From Phlyctochytrium arcticum (Eukaryota; Chytridiomycota; Chytridiomycetes; Chytridiales; Chytridiaceae), in NCBI GenBank assembly GCA_025602905.1, contig JAHLKI010000045.1, forward strand, positions 1 through 64,000: 64,000 nt of DNA, in the 5' to 3' direction. Within the stretch, counting starts at the first letter, position 1. Each line of letters starts with the position of its first letter. This document shows positions 18,367 to 26,018 of the stretch, one piece after another. The notes under the pieces are model-generated. The model worked only from the letters and a program-made list of their open reading frames with translations. It was not told the DNA's origin and did not search any database. Position numbers and translations under genes: made by a program.

Positions 18367-18822
18367 ATGTTAAACAAGAAAATGTTGTTATTTGACACGG
18401 GAGATATCGCATTAAAGAGAATAGAACCTGATAGTGACGGAATATTTCATGTCGTCTCTATAGCAGAAAACGCAGTCTTTTCATCTCTGTATCTAGATGG
18501 CTTGAATGAAACTGATTTGAAGAATATCGATGTTGTCTTGGAATATATAAGATTGGATCATCAATTGGAAACATTTCGAGTGCCGTTAGAAGACCTTAGA
18601 AAAAAAGGTGTTGATTACAGATCTAATTTGTTTCCAGTATTCATTCTTAATGAGCGACACTTAAAAGTCAGTTTCTTTATCGGAGACAAACTTGCAGTAC
18701 CCAAACAGATATTCTTGAATATGCTTATATTACCGCCATCAGAATATATAAAACTACTTCTTCACGAAGAGAAAGATGAAATCATTATCAAGTTAGGAGG
18801 TAGAGAGTTGCGTATTTTTTAA
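18367..18822 (+). CDS. Hypothetical protein conserved in A and B (151 aa)
   Basis: ATG follows the tRNA-like gene by about 95 bp. The B homologue at 37,928-38,380 (150 aa) is clearly related but much more diverged than the capsid genes. Conserved segments include LYLDG, LKNID, FPVF and KQIF. The predicted structure is mixed alpha/beta. It has no family I recognise. A rapidly evolving accessory or host-interaction role would fit. Confidence 0.65.
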   Translation: MLNKKMLLFDTGDIALKRIEPDSDGIFHVVSIAENAVFSSLYLDGLNETDLKNIDVVLEYIRLDHQLETFRVPLEDLRKKGVDYRSNLFPVFILNERHLKVSFFIGDKLAVPKQIFLNMLILPPSEYIKLLLHEEKDEIIIKLGGRELRIF

Positions 18823-18949
18823 ATGCCCGAATCACGAAAGAATCAATAAAGAATAGCGAAAGAATCACGAAAGAGTGGTATCCGTATCGAGATGATAGGG
18901 GTAGATCCTGAAAAGTGTCCCGGGCGGGATATTTCATTCCCGTTGCGTT

Positions 18950-19100
18950 TTGATGCGGTGAGGGTCATCTAATCACGTTTTCCACACACTTCATCATATT
19001 CAGCAATATTCAGCAATTTGAAAAAGTCGTGATTTTCCTACAAAAGTAAAATACACTTAAACGTTTATTACATATGTAGGATTTTTCCTACTTTTTGCTA
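18950..19100 (+). repeat. R1 repeat, copy 3
   Basis: It runs from GATGCGGTGAGGGTCAT through ATTCAGCAATATTCAGCAA, CGTGATTTTCCTAC and AACGTTTATTACATATGTAG. It is a direct match to copy 4 and the reverse complement of copy 1. It lies between the two small right-end genes, the same interval where element B has its R2 repeat. Confidence 0.8.
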
Positions 19101-19199
19101 AAAGTTTAGCGACATGTAGCATGGTACGAAGCATTGACCTCGGGACGGATAAGCGGCAAGAGATTCAATTGGTTCTTTCCTATCCATACAAAGAAAAGG

Positions 19200-19225
19200 T
19201 ATCGATACAATCACGAGTATATAAA
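19200..19225 (+). promoter_or_regulatory. Promoter: TATCGATA and TATATAAA
   Basis: TATCGATA (19,200-19,207) is followed 10 bp later by TATATAAA (19,218-19,225). Element B has the same pair at 38,825-38,850. It decides the start of the next gene: the ATG at 19,274 lies downstream, and the ATG at 19,121 lies upstream of this promoter. Confidence 0.65.
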
Positions 19226-19273
19226 GCGACGAACCTGCCTCAGATATGCTCAGTTAGAATCAAGTTAGCATCA

Positions 19274-19597
19274 ATGGATTACCTTGAGAAGAAGATGGAG
19301 CGTCTGATAGACTTGGATCAATCACAGGAATTCAAGAAAGCGCAGAAGCTGATAAAGGAACATACAGACTTGTTAGCGACAATCAAGAAGACAATGAAGC
19401 TGCGGAATATAACAAGCCATCAAATCAAGCGAGGATCAGTTTTGAAGAAGCTAAAGTTCAAGATCTTGACATCCCGCCGCGTAGACGTGACGAATATGCC
19501 AGAGGAAGTCAGAGAGTTGTATCTGACGACGAATGAAGTGTGGGTTCGGAATATAGATATAATAGAGACGGCGGATGACGTCATAGTGATAGATTAG
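19274..19597 (+). CDS. Small helical protein conserved in A and B (107 aa)
   Basis: The frame is open from 19,121, but the TATA box at 19,218 and the B homologue (38,896-39,237) place the start at ATG 19,274 (MDYLEKKMERLIDLD). It has an N-terminal coiled-coil-like helix and a basic middle. The tail ADDVIVID is shared with B. No family is recognised. It is the last gene before the right end. Confidence 0.65.
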   Translation: MDYLEKKMERLIDLDQSQEFKKAQKLIKEHTDLLATIKKTMKLRNITSHQIKRGSVLKKLKFKILTSRRVDVTNMPEEVRELYLTTNEVWVRNIDIIETADDVIVID

Positions 19598-19612
19598 TGT
19601 GAGAATCGAGAC

Positions 19613-19775
19613 CGTTGCGTTTTGTCGCGGTGAGGGTCATTTAATCACACTTTTCACACACTTCATCATATTCAGCAATATTCAGCAACTTGAAAAAGTC
19701 GTGATTTTCCTACAAAAGTAAAATACACTTAAACGTTTATTACATATGTAGGATTTTTGCGACTTTTTGCTAAAA
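19613..19775 (+). repeat. R1 repeat, copy 4
   Basis: It is nearly identical to copy 3, including GTTGCGTTTTG, CGGTGAGGGTCAT, the doubled ATTCAGCAA and AACGTTTATTACATATGTAGG. The downstream TTTTTGCTAAAAGTTTAGCGACA is also shared. It lies just after the last gene. Two direct copies therefore flank the 107-aa gene. Confidence 0.8.
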
Positions 19776-19885
19776 GTTTAGCGACAAGTAGCGACATGTA
19801 GCTGGGGACCTTCGGGGCGAATAAGCGGCAAGAGATTCAAGGCAAGATGGGCGGATGACGTCATCGAGTCAGAGGTGATAGTGAT

Positions 19886-19985
19886 AGATTAGAGTTAGCG
19901 TCGAATGAGTATGTGGCCGCTCGGATATTCGGTCAAGATTAGAGTTAGCGTCGAATGAGTATGTGGCCGCTCGGATATTCGGTCA
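19886..19985 (+). repeat. 50-bp tandem duplication near right end
   Basis: Two perfect copies of a 50-bp unit containing GAGTATGTGGCCGCTCGGAT occupy 19,886-19,935 and 19,936-19,985. Element B has one diverged copy (from 39,232), so the duplication is specific to A. Confidence 0.85.
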
Positions 19986-20067
19986 AAGTTCGGTCAAGAT
20001 TCTATTAATAGGATACATCTGTATTACATCATTATAATATACAAATTAACAATACTATTAGCTCGGG

Positions 20068-20090
20068 CGAGATCCTATCGATAGATCTCG
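20068..20090. repeat. Subterminal palindrome around CTATCGATAG
   Basis: CGAGATC and GATCTCG flank TATCGATA to form an imperfect dyad. Element B has a related, weaker version near 39,361-39,385. It lies about 60 bp inside the terminal palindrome. Confidence 0.5.
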
Positions 20091-20146
20091 CATCTAGGCC
20101 TGTTTTCGGGCAAATTCGGTCAAACCGTATATGGGGTAACTTCCAG

Positions 20147-20211
20147 TGCCACGGTGCATAACCGTATACTATGCGCTGGAGGCGCATAGTATACGGTTAT
20201 GCACCGTGGCA
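20147..20211. repeat. Right-end palindrome of element A (30-bp arms, 5-nt loop)
   Basis: Arms 20,147-20,176 and 20,182-20,211 are perfect inverted repeats around TGGAG. The outer 14 bases TGCCACGGTGCATA are identical to those of the element B palindrome, while the inner bases differ. Viral subterminal sequence lies on the left and host-like DNA on the right. Confidence 0.92.
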
Positions 20212-21986
20212 GTCACTAGTGACATTTCGGTTTGCCCAGACTTGCGATCGTGGCTTTCCAAAACAGCTTGAACAGCCATCTCAACAAAGTGCCCAAGATA
20301 TGGAGACGTCCCCGATGAATATGAGGTTCGAGGAGTAGACCTCGGTCTCCAATATTCATCCAATGGAACCTTGTCCACGCTGTTGCTTCCCGCAAACAGG
20401 AGAGGTTTACGTGATCCGCAGCAAGTGTTACTATTTTTGGCGGCTCCGAGTTGCAGTGCGAATGTCCCCTTAGCATACATCGAACAAATCACCAGGAGCT
20501 GATTGAAAGCTTAAAGACATCGTTTTGTACAATTCCCACCCCGACCGATTTCTTATCTCGCCTTTTCCGTTTACCGTCAGCCCCGATGGAGTTGCAGCCT
20601 TGTCGGTTAGTGTTGCGCATTTCCCTCCGTCACCACCCTCATTAGCTCAGATATTTCTAGCTGGAATGTCATCATCCATAATTGCCGTGGGTCAGCATTT
20701 TTCGTAACAGAGTTTTACATCTCGTCACTTCTCTTCCTACTGGCATTTATTGTCGGCGCGTGTGTTCTCACCTACCGGGTCCGGTGGAAGAAACACACGC
20801 TCTGGGATCCCACCTTATCGACCTTAGATTCTTTTATGTTGATCAATGCCTTTGGCTTTTCGTTGGGTACGCCTCTGTATCCGCGCTACTTTAATCGTCA
20901 TTCCAAAGCTCTTATTCTATTAACCCGGATTGCAGGTCGAGGGATTGGGGCTTTGGTGCTGGCGATGGACGGATTTCCGCAACAACATTACGTCGCTTGG
21001 AGCTCGGCAATGCATGATATACCATGGACTTTTGGAAGAGTCTCGATGTGGGTTTACATCCTGTCCATGTACGTACGTTTTTGTCGTTCGTCATCATAAT
21101 ACCACGCCAACCATCACATATCAGCGTGCAAATGACTCCGAGACACTGCACGAACGTATTTCTTCCCAGTGTCAGACTGCTCAATAAGCTACGTGTCATC
21201 ATCATTGTTATCGAGGTCACTTCCATATCTGCGCTGTCGGTAGCAGCCGGCTATGCCTATGATGCGGGCGACATTGCCAAATTCGAATTCCTTACCATGA
21301 TAGACTACGGTGTCACGAGCATATACTGCGTTATTCTTGCGGGGGGATTTGGGTTCTTCGGACGGCAGATGGTCAGGATAGTTACGCTCTCGGCAAAGGA
21401 GGTGAAAGAGAACACACAGAGTGTGTTTGCGACAACCATGGCTTCTAAACGTTCTACAACGAGGTCGGACATGAGGATGAGAAAGGCTATTATAAAGGTC
21501 ATAATGCTTTGGTGGTATTCGACATCGGTCATCAATTCACCCTGCCTCCGATCCTCGTTCTGGATAGTAGATGAAGATTTTCAATTTCGCCTGCCTTTGG
21601 GCTTTCCTATGGTTTGGCGCTATCTTGGGCATATTCGCCTTTCTGCAGACTGAAGTAAGAACCCATACAAAAGGCTTTGTCCGGGTCACTCATGTCACTA
21701 ATGCTCTCTGATTCTTCCATTCTATCCTCTCAGATGTTCGGGTTGTTATGGTGGTCAAAAATTCAGAGTCTGGGTGCGGAAGTGTTCATCCCAGGGCTGA
21801 ATCTTTGGGTTCAAGTGAGTGCGTGACGGAGGCAGCGGAAGCAAACTGCACACCCTTTTGTTCACTGCTGTTGATATAGGTCGTACTAGCTTGGGGCGAA
21901 GTCTTTCCGAAAAAGGACATTGTGAGAGATGTCCTTAACGTTGGCCATTTCAGCGGGGTTGAGAGACTACAAGAGCGTAGATAATG
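20212..21986 (+). pseudogene. Host multi-exon membrane protein gene, 5' end cut by element A
   Basis: The GC-richer sequence encodes several hydrophobic segments in pieces, for example FYISSLLFLLAFIVGACVL (about 20,710-20,770), SVAAGYAYDAGD and VILAGGFGFFG (about 21,230-21,360). Changes of frame are consistent with introns, such as GTGAGTGCG to TTGATATAG (about 21,816-21,879). The last exon ends at a stop near 21,983. The number of hydrophobic segments suggests a polytopic receptor-like or channel-like protein. The 5' part appears to end at the palindrome. Exon limits are approximate and no family is named. Confidence 0.45.
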
Positions 21987-22034
21987 ACGATATATAGCGA
22001 GGCAGACGAACATTATCCGTTAATTTGTTTAAAT

Positions 22035-22232
22035 GAGATCTTTCTCCCTGACAACACCGTGAACTACGCACCCACAGGGAAAACGAATGCATTTCGAGGC
22101 ACTTCTATTCCAAAACCGCGATCGCCTTATTCTTTGAACAAGCGGAAAGTTAACTTCAATTTCAACCACCGGTCTGTTTATATAACAGGACTCGGTGGTT
22201 CAGTGTTGTTGAGCAATAACTATGTTGAGTGA
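22035..22232 (+). CDS. Open frame at left edge of element B, probably a fragment
   Basis: The frame from about 21,984 to the stop at 22,232 reads EIFLPDNTVNYAPTG and ends VYITGLGGSVLLSNNYVE. The beta-like composition would suit a structural protein end, but its 5' part crosses the host junction. An internal start (ATG at 22,035 region) is only a guess. It is probably the remainder of a truncated left-end gene. Confidence 0.25.
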   Translation, partial: EIFLPDNTVNYAPTGKTNAFRGTSIPKPRSPYSLNKRKVNFNFNHRSVYITGLGGSVLLSNNYVE

Positions 22233-22376
22233 AATATCATTGGCTGCTGGCTCGGATGCTTTCTATAGTAAACCAATCACGAAACAGATATTGATTGATA
22301 TTCTGAAAAAACCAGAATCATAGACGCAAAAAAGCTTCAAGTAAGAAAAAGATAAGCTTCAAGATATATTCAAGAC

Positions 22377-22718
22377 ATGTGCTATTTATGTCCTGAATCA
22401 AGGGCTATAGAGATTACATCGAAGAGCGGCGAAACGGCATATGTGTTACGACTACCTATATCGACCGAAGCACAATTGACAGATATAGCTATTTCTTTAA
22501 GAGGAAAAGATTTGTATGTGTACGTACCGAGGACCCCTTGTAATCGACCATTGTTCGAGAAGATTATCACCATTTCAAGTATGCTTCATCCCAGGGTCAA
22601 TAAGAAACTAAGACGGGAATTCTTGCAGTCAGGGTGGTTGAATGTCAGTGAAAGTAAAGTTGCACTTGGTTGCAACAAGAACACATTTATTGAATACTTT
22701 GAAGTAATCTATTCCTAA
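22377..22718 (+). CDS. Hypothetical protein (113 aa)
   Basis: It starts at an ATG preceded by an AT-rich leader with AAGCTTCAAG repeats like those before other viral genes. The protein is mixed alpha/beta (MCYLCPESRAIEITS, YVLRLPISTEAQL) with a basic C-terminal half. It converges on the fragment at 22,715-22,903, overlapping its end by four bases. The corresponding A region is outside the window. No family is recognised. Confidence 0.5.
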   Translation: MCYLCPESRAIEITSKSGETAYVLRLPISTEAQLTDIAISLRGKDLYVYVPRTPCNRPLFEKIITISSMLHPRVNKKLRREFLQSGWLNVSESKVALGCNKNTFIEYFEVIYS

Positions 22719-22903
22719 TATTCAATGAACTGCACATCAATGCGGCAGTAACCATCAAACGAAATATTGTTTCCAGACCAGGTCAAACTGAATGTATGCC
22801 ATGGTTTTACTGATTGTTGAGCAAACGGAGCAGAAGGTACAATAAAAGAATCAGATTGCACAAATTCACAAAATGAAGCAGATGTAGGATATGCATAACT
22901 CAA
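22715..22903 (-). pseudogene. C-terminal fragment, possibly of the fiber-like gene
   Basis: The frame has no ATG (upstream stop, then TTG). It encodes a beta-rich end, SVKPWHTFSLTWSGNNI to CRIDVQFIEY. By gene order it sits where element A has its fiber-like and small gene, upstream of the C5 methyltransferase. I infer that it is the remaining tail of B's fiber-like protein after a deletion. TATCGATA (22,948-22,955) and TATAAAAAG (about 22,928-22,938, minus strand) lie just upstream, so a different short transcript cannot be excluded. Confidence 0.35.
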
Positions 22904-23024
22904 GTATCTCTAAACGACCGTCGTCGTCTTTTTATAGAAAAAGTTACTATCGATAGGAAAAAAGCGGCTGTGATGTAAAGGAGCAAGAAAGGAAAGCGGC
23001 GGTTGTGGGGAAGTAAAAAGAGTC

Positions 23025-23984
23025 TCAATGAATACAATCGAATACATTTACAAACAACTCCTTCAGAACATTGACGCTCATTGTGTTTCCAGCTTGTTTC
23101 GCCAAGACGCTGTCTGATACTACAATGTTTGTATCAATTACCGAGAAGCCTTGCAATTCGACTTTCTCGCGGGCGGTTAAAATCCGATTGAGGCGTGTGA
23201 TGAAAATAGAACAACTTCTTGTTATGCAAGGCGCATATTCTTCGGATACCCCGTTCCCGCCGTGATATTTGAGTGCAAAAAGTTTGCTGCTGTGGTTCTT
23301 GGGCAATTGTGAAAAGATTCGCTGCCGAGTTTTCAGAGGATATTTCTCAGGGATCAATGGATGTATTGTTTTGTCGTGTAAGAAAGCGGATAACCGTGGT
23401 ACATGTCGATGCGGCTCTGGATAATGAAATGGTTTCGTTTGACAGTCTTTCCGTATTCCGACTATAAACAAACGGCGTCTATTTTGAGGTATGCCAAAGT
23501 CTCTTGTATTCAGAATAGCATAGTGAATCGAATAATCGTCATCTCTGTTGAGTTCCGCAATTAGATTGTTGAATTTCGGGCCTGTTGTTTCGCCCTTTTT
23601 ACGTTCAAATGTCATGAAATGTGGTACGTTTTCAAGTATAAATACTTTGGGTTTCGTGCAATGAATAGTTTGAATACAATGATCTGACAGATTTGCCCTG
23701 ATGGTAGAGTCAGTCATTTCTAGTGGTGTCTTTTTTTTTCTGAGTGTGGAAAAAGTTTGACAAGGAAAGCCGGCAACATAGACGTCTATTTCTGGTAAGT
23801 CGTTATGATTTCTAGTGGTGATATCCTCAAATACTATTTTGGGTGAATGATTGGCGGCGATCATATCCTGACAGCGTCGATCCATTTCGCAGCTCCACTC
23901 GTGCGAGTATTGTATCCCAAGTTGCTGGAGTGCGACGATGGGCGCTTCGATACCAGAGAAATCAATAGCTATTCGTACTCGCAT
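23025..23984 (-). CDS. DNA (cytosine-5) methyltransferase (319 aa)
   Basis: It is a homologue of the A enzyme, with DFSGIEAPIVAL at the N-terminus, AGFPCQTFSTL with the catalytic Cys, ENVPHFMTF and KQAGNTMSVN. It contains a short Lys/Thr-rich insert (RKKKTPLEM) after the catalytic loop. The C-terminal 40 residues are almost identical to A. The middle region, which includes target recognition, is more diverged, so the two enzymes may differ in specificity. It follows the N6 methyltransferase gene on the same strand. Confidence 0.93.
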   Translation of the reverse strand: MRVRIAIDFSGIEAPIVALQQLGIQYSHEWSCEMDRRCQDMIAANHSPKIVFEDITTRNHNDLPEIDVYVAGFPCQTFSTLRKKKTPLEMTDSTIRANLSDHCIQTIHCTKPKVFILENVPHFMTFERKKGETTGPKFNNLIAELNRDDDYSIHYAILNTRDFGIPQNRRRLFIVGIRKDCQTKPFHYPEPHRHVPRLSAFLHDKTIHPLIPEKYPLKTRQRIFSQLPKNHSSKLFALKYHGGNGVSEEYAPCITRSCSIFITRLNRILTAREKVELQGFSVIDTNIVVSDSVLAKQAGNTMSVNVLKELFVNVFDCIH

Positions 23985-24129
23985 TGTTTGAGACAGTATT
24001 TGAAATGTTGTAATATAAAAAAGGTGATAACGAATACTGTCGCGTTTTATACAAATAATTGTTTCTGGTTATAAGAAAGACTAGACTTTTCTTTATTCAG
24101 AAGAGGGAGAGCTGCCGCTACTATTGCCG

Positions 24130-25326
24130 CTAGCCGCTTGCTTCTACATGGTAACATTTCATATTGTGGCCGGGAATGAATCCATGCTCGCCGAATACTT
24201 CAACGAACCTATCCGAAAACGGGAAAGACGGATCACTATCCATGTAGAATATCACACGCGAGAGAATATCGCCTGCGTTGCGTGATTTAGGATTGCTAGT
24301 CGCTCTTGACATACTTGCGGCAGTCCGTTGCCAGTTGACTTTCTTGTTGACCGAACATGTCAGTGACTTTTCATAGATCAAACTTCCCCAGCCTCGAGCT
24401 GATCCTGCTGGTACTATGCCGATGATACGTTTGATATTCCCCTTTTCCAACTCCTCATATGATTTTTCGAGGAAAGCCGATATCAAATTGGAAGAGTTCT
24501 TTGGTCCTCGTTCATGATCGAATAATGCGCTTCCGGGTGGATTCAAATATACCCAATTTGACTCGTCCCAATCCTCTAATGTCAACGCATTGATGAATGA
24601 TCCGTCCGGTTGATTCCCATATGTTCGTTTCGTCCTCAGAATACTCTCAGTATTCGTACATGGATCCAGGTCTATCCCATCCGGTGCCGTGAAACGTTCA
24701 ATTGCTTGAATGAGCCACGCAGGGGAATTGAATTCGTTCTCACATCCTACTCTTTTGTTGTGTCTACGATTATATTCTGAGGAGGTGGGTGATTGAGATC
24801 CAGATCCATTAGTAGGGGTAGACGAGCGAGTTGATGATGAAGGGGACGATGGCGGTGACACGGGTGTAGAAGGAAGCGGTTCTTGCTCAATAGGTGAAAG
24901 TTGAAAGAGTACTTCAGTTTCGGAGAATACGACATTCAACTCTGATGTTACTACATTGTCTCTTGTTCGAAAATGAGCTAGTATTCTTTGCCATACGTCC
25001 GTAACTGGTAAACTACGACTTGCAGCTTGCTTCTTCACTGCCAGACATAGTTGAATTGAAGTGGGAAGTTGATCGTGTGGAAATACTTGCTCCAACTCTT
25101 TCAAAACCTTTCCCGTATTCGAAACTCGATATCCATTAGAGGTGGATTGATTCCAGCGTTCAAATAGATACTTCTCCAGTGAAGCATAATGGGGCCGGTA
25201 CAACTTGTTGCTGATTATCGTATTGAGCGCCTTGCATGTCTCTAACCACTCGACTTTGAATACTGGGTTGAGTTGCAAGTACTCTAGGTGTATCAATGAT
25301 TCTTGAGTTGCAAGTTCGTCGCTCAT
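24130..25326 (-). CDS. Phage-Dam-type DNA N6-adenine methyltransferase with N-terminal extension (398 aa)
   Basis: The C-terminal half has EFNSPAWLIQAIERF, IDLDPCTN and WVYLNPPGS, the order expected for the phage DNA N-6-adenine-methyltransferase family (PF05869-like). The N-terminal 150 residues are helical, and a Ser/Thr/Pro linker (about residues 155-185) joins the parts. It is unrelated to the D12 enzyme at the same locus in A. Final catalytic residues read NPPG rather than NPPY, so activity should be treated with some caution. Confidence 0.82.
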   Translation of the reverse strand: MSDELATQESLIHLEYLQLNPVFKVEWLETCKALNTIISNKLYRPHYASLEKYLFERWNQSTSNGYRVSNTGKVLKELEQVFPHDQLPTSIQLCLAVKKQAASRSLPVTDVWQRILAHFRTRDNVVTSELNVVFSETEVLFQLSPIEQEPLPSTPVSPPSSPSSSTRSSTPTNGSGSQSPTSSEYNRRHNKRVGCENEFNSPAWLIQAIERFTAPDGIDLDPCTNTESILRTKRTYGNQPDGSFINALTLEDWDESNWVYLNPPGSALFDHERGPKNSSNLISAFLEKSYEELEKGNIKRIIGIVPAGSARGWGSLIYEKSLTCSVNKKVNWQRTAASMSRATSNPKSRNAGDILSRVIFYMDSDPSFPFSDRFVEVFGEHGFIPGHNMKCYHVEASG

Positions 25327-25432
25327 TATGTATGTCCTTTTGCAATATTTAAATTTTTTTTCAAGAGTACTGAAACGAACAGATCCCCATCAAGTCGGGA
25401 CGGGTATTGAGGGTGGATCCTTATTTGATGAT

Positions 25433-25687
25433 GGTAGCAATCTGCTGTTTCGAGTGGGGAAGCATGCAACCTCTTTCCCTGCTCGAATTTTTCATAGGTA
25501 GCAAAATATTCTTCCAAAACTATTTTTTAGTAGGCCAAACAAAAATTTTCCATTTTTTTTTTTTTTACTTCTTGTTTTTTACAAAAGTTTTTTCAGAATA
25601 TTTTGCTACCTAATGAAAAATTCGAGTGGGGACCACCTTCATGTTCACCCCCCACACGTTTAAAAAATTGCTACCCAAATTGCTACC
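25433..25687 (-). repeat. R2 foldback repeat, copy 1
   Basis: It begins GGTAGCAA and ends TTGCTACC. Subterminal CGAGTGGGG and CCCCACTCGA-type segments and inner TAGGTAGCAAAATATTC/GAATATTTTGCTACCTA segments are mutually inverted around an A/T-rich centre. It is inverted relative to copies 2 and 3. It ends directly at the stop codon of the HTH gene. Confidence 0.85.
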
Positions 25688-25885
25688 TCAATTTTGCAAC
25701 TTGCGCTCAATATGAATCCGCTTTGACATGGAAGGTGCTTTTTGAATATTGTTGATCAGATGTTGCGTAGTAGATAATGAAATATTCAGTTCTTTGGCCA
25801 ATTCACGCATCGTTTTGGCCTCTACGATACATTTTGTATCTTTGCTGACTCGAACTATCGCAACGTAGTGAAATTTTTGCTTCAT
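25688..25885 (-). CDS. Small HTH protein divergent from the PrimPol-helicase (65 aa)
   Basis: The longer frame (to 26,020) runs through the replicase promoter, so I choose ATG 25,885 (MKQKFHYVAIVRVS). The core MRELAKELNISLSTTQHLI is a helix-turn-helix-like segment matching the A protein. It shares a bidirectional promoter region with the replicase, with TATCGATAG (25,919-25,927) in the middle. The HTH gene is kept while the replicase beside it was exchanged, which suggests a regulatory role rather than a subunit of one replicase. Confidence 0.65.
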   Translation of the reverse strand: MKQKFHYVAIVRVSKDTKCIVEAKTMRELAKELNISLSTTQHLINNIQKAPSMSKRIHIERKLQN

Positions 25886-25918
25886 GTTTACCTCTGTATT
25901 ATATATGACACAATAAAA

Positions 25919-25959
25919 TATCGATAGGAAAGCATCCAATAACTTATATAAGTGCGTTT
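25919..25959 (+). promoter_or_regulatory. Promoter of PrimPol-helicase gene
   Basis: TATCGATAG (25,919-25,927), TATATA (25,945-25,950) and GTGCGTTTG (25,952-25,960) precede the ATG at 26,019. The pattern matches the recombinase and A replicase promoters. Confidence 0.7.
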
Positions 25960-26018
25960 GAGTTTGAGACATCACCAAAAACTTTATTTTACTTTGTACT
26001 GAATAAAACACAAAAGCC

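Larger units (their letters stand above)
1..20211. mobile_element. Element A: integrated Polinton-like virus, left end beyond window
   Basis: This segment carries a coherent set of viral genes: major capsid protein, penton-like protein, A32-type packaging ATPase, fiber-like protein, primase-helicase, two integrases and three DNA methyltransferases. That set is typical of Polinton-like viruses. The right end is a 30-bp inverted repeat (20,147-20,211), after which the sequence becomes host-like and GC-richer. The left end is not in the window. No polymerase B or adenovirus-type protease is visible, which argues against a canonical Polinton. Most genes are open, so the insertion looks recent, although the fiber-like gene is frameshifted. 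Confidence 0.9.

Noticed and set aside
19121..19273. N-terminal extension of the 107-aa gene to ATG 19,121
   Set aside because: The conserved promoter with TATATAAA lies inside this extension and the element B homologue starts at the downstream ATG.
20147..20211. Terminal palindrome as a small MITE inserted by chance
   Set aside because: All three lie exactly at virus-host limits, the inner sequences are unrelated between copies while arms are perfect, and I see no flanking target duplication. MITE origin remains a fallback, so it is listed as the refuting outcome.
20169..20492. Minus-strand ORF crossing the right-end palindrome of element A
   Set aside because: Its frame passes from host DNA into the palindrome; the open frame is chance.
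22948..22955. TATCGATA plus TATA pair as the promoter of the 62-codon fragment
   Set aside because: The frame has no ATG; the promoter may serve another transcript or be left over, so I did not use it to support a gene.
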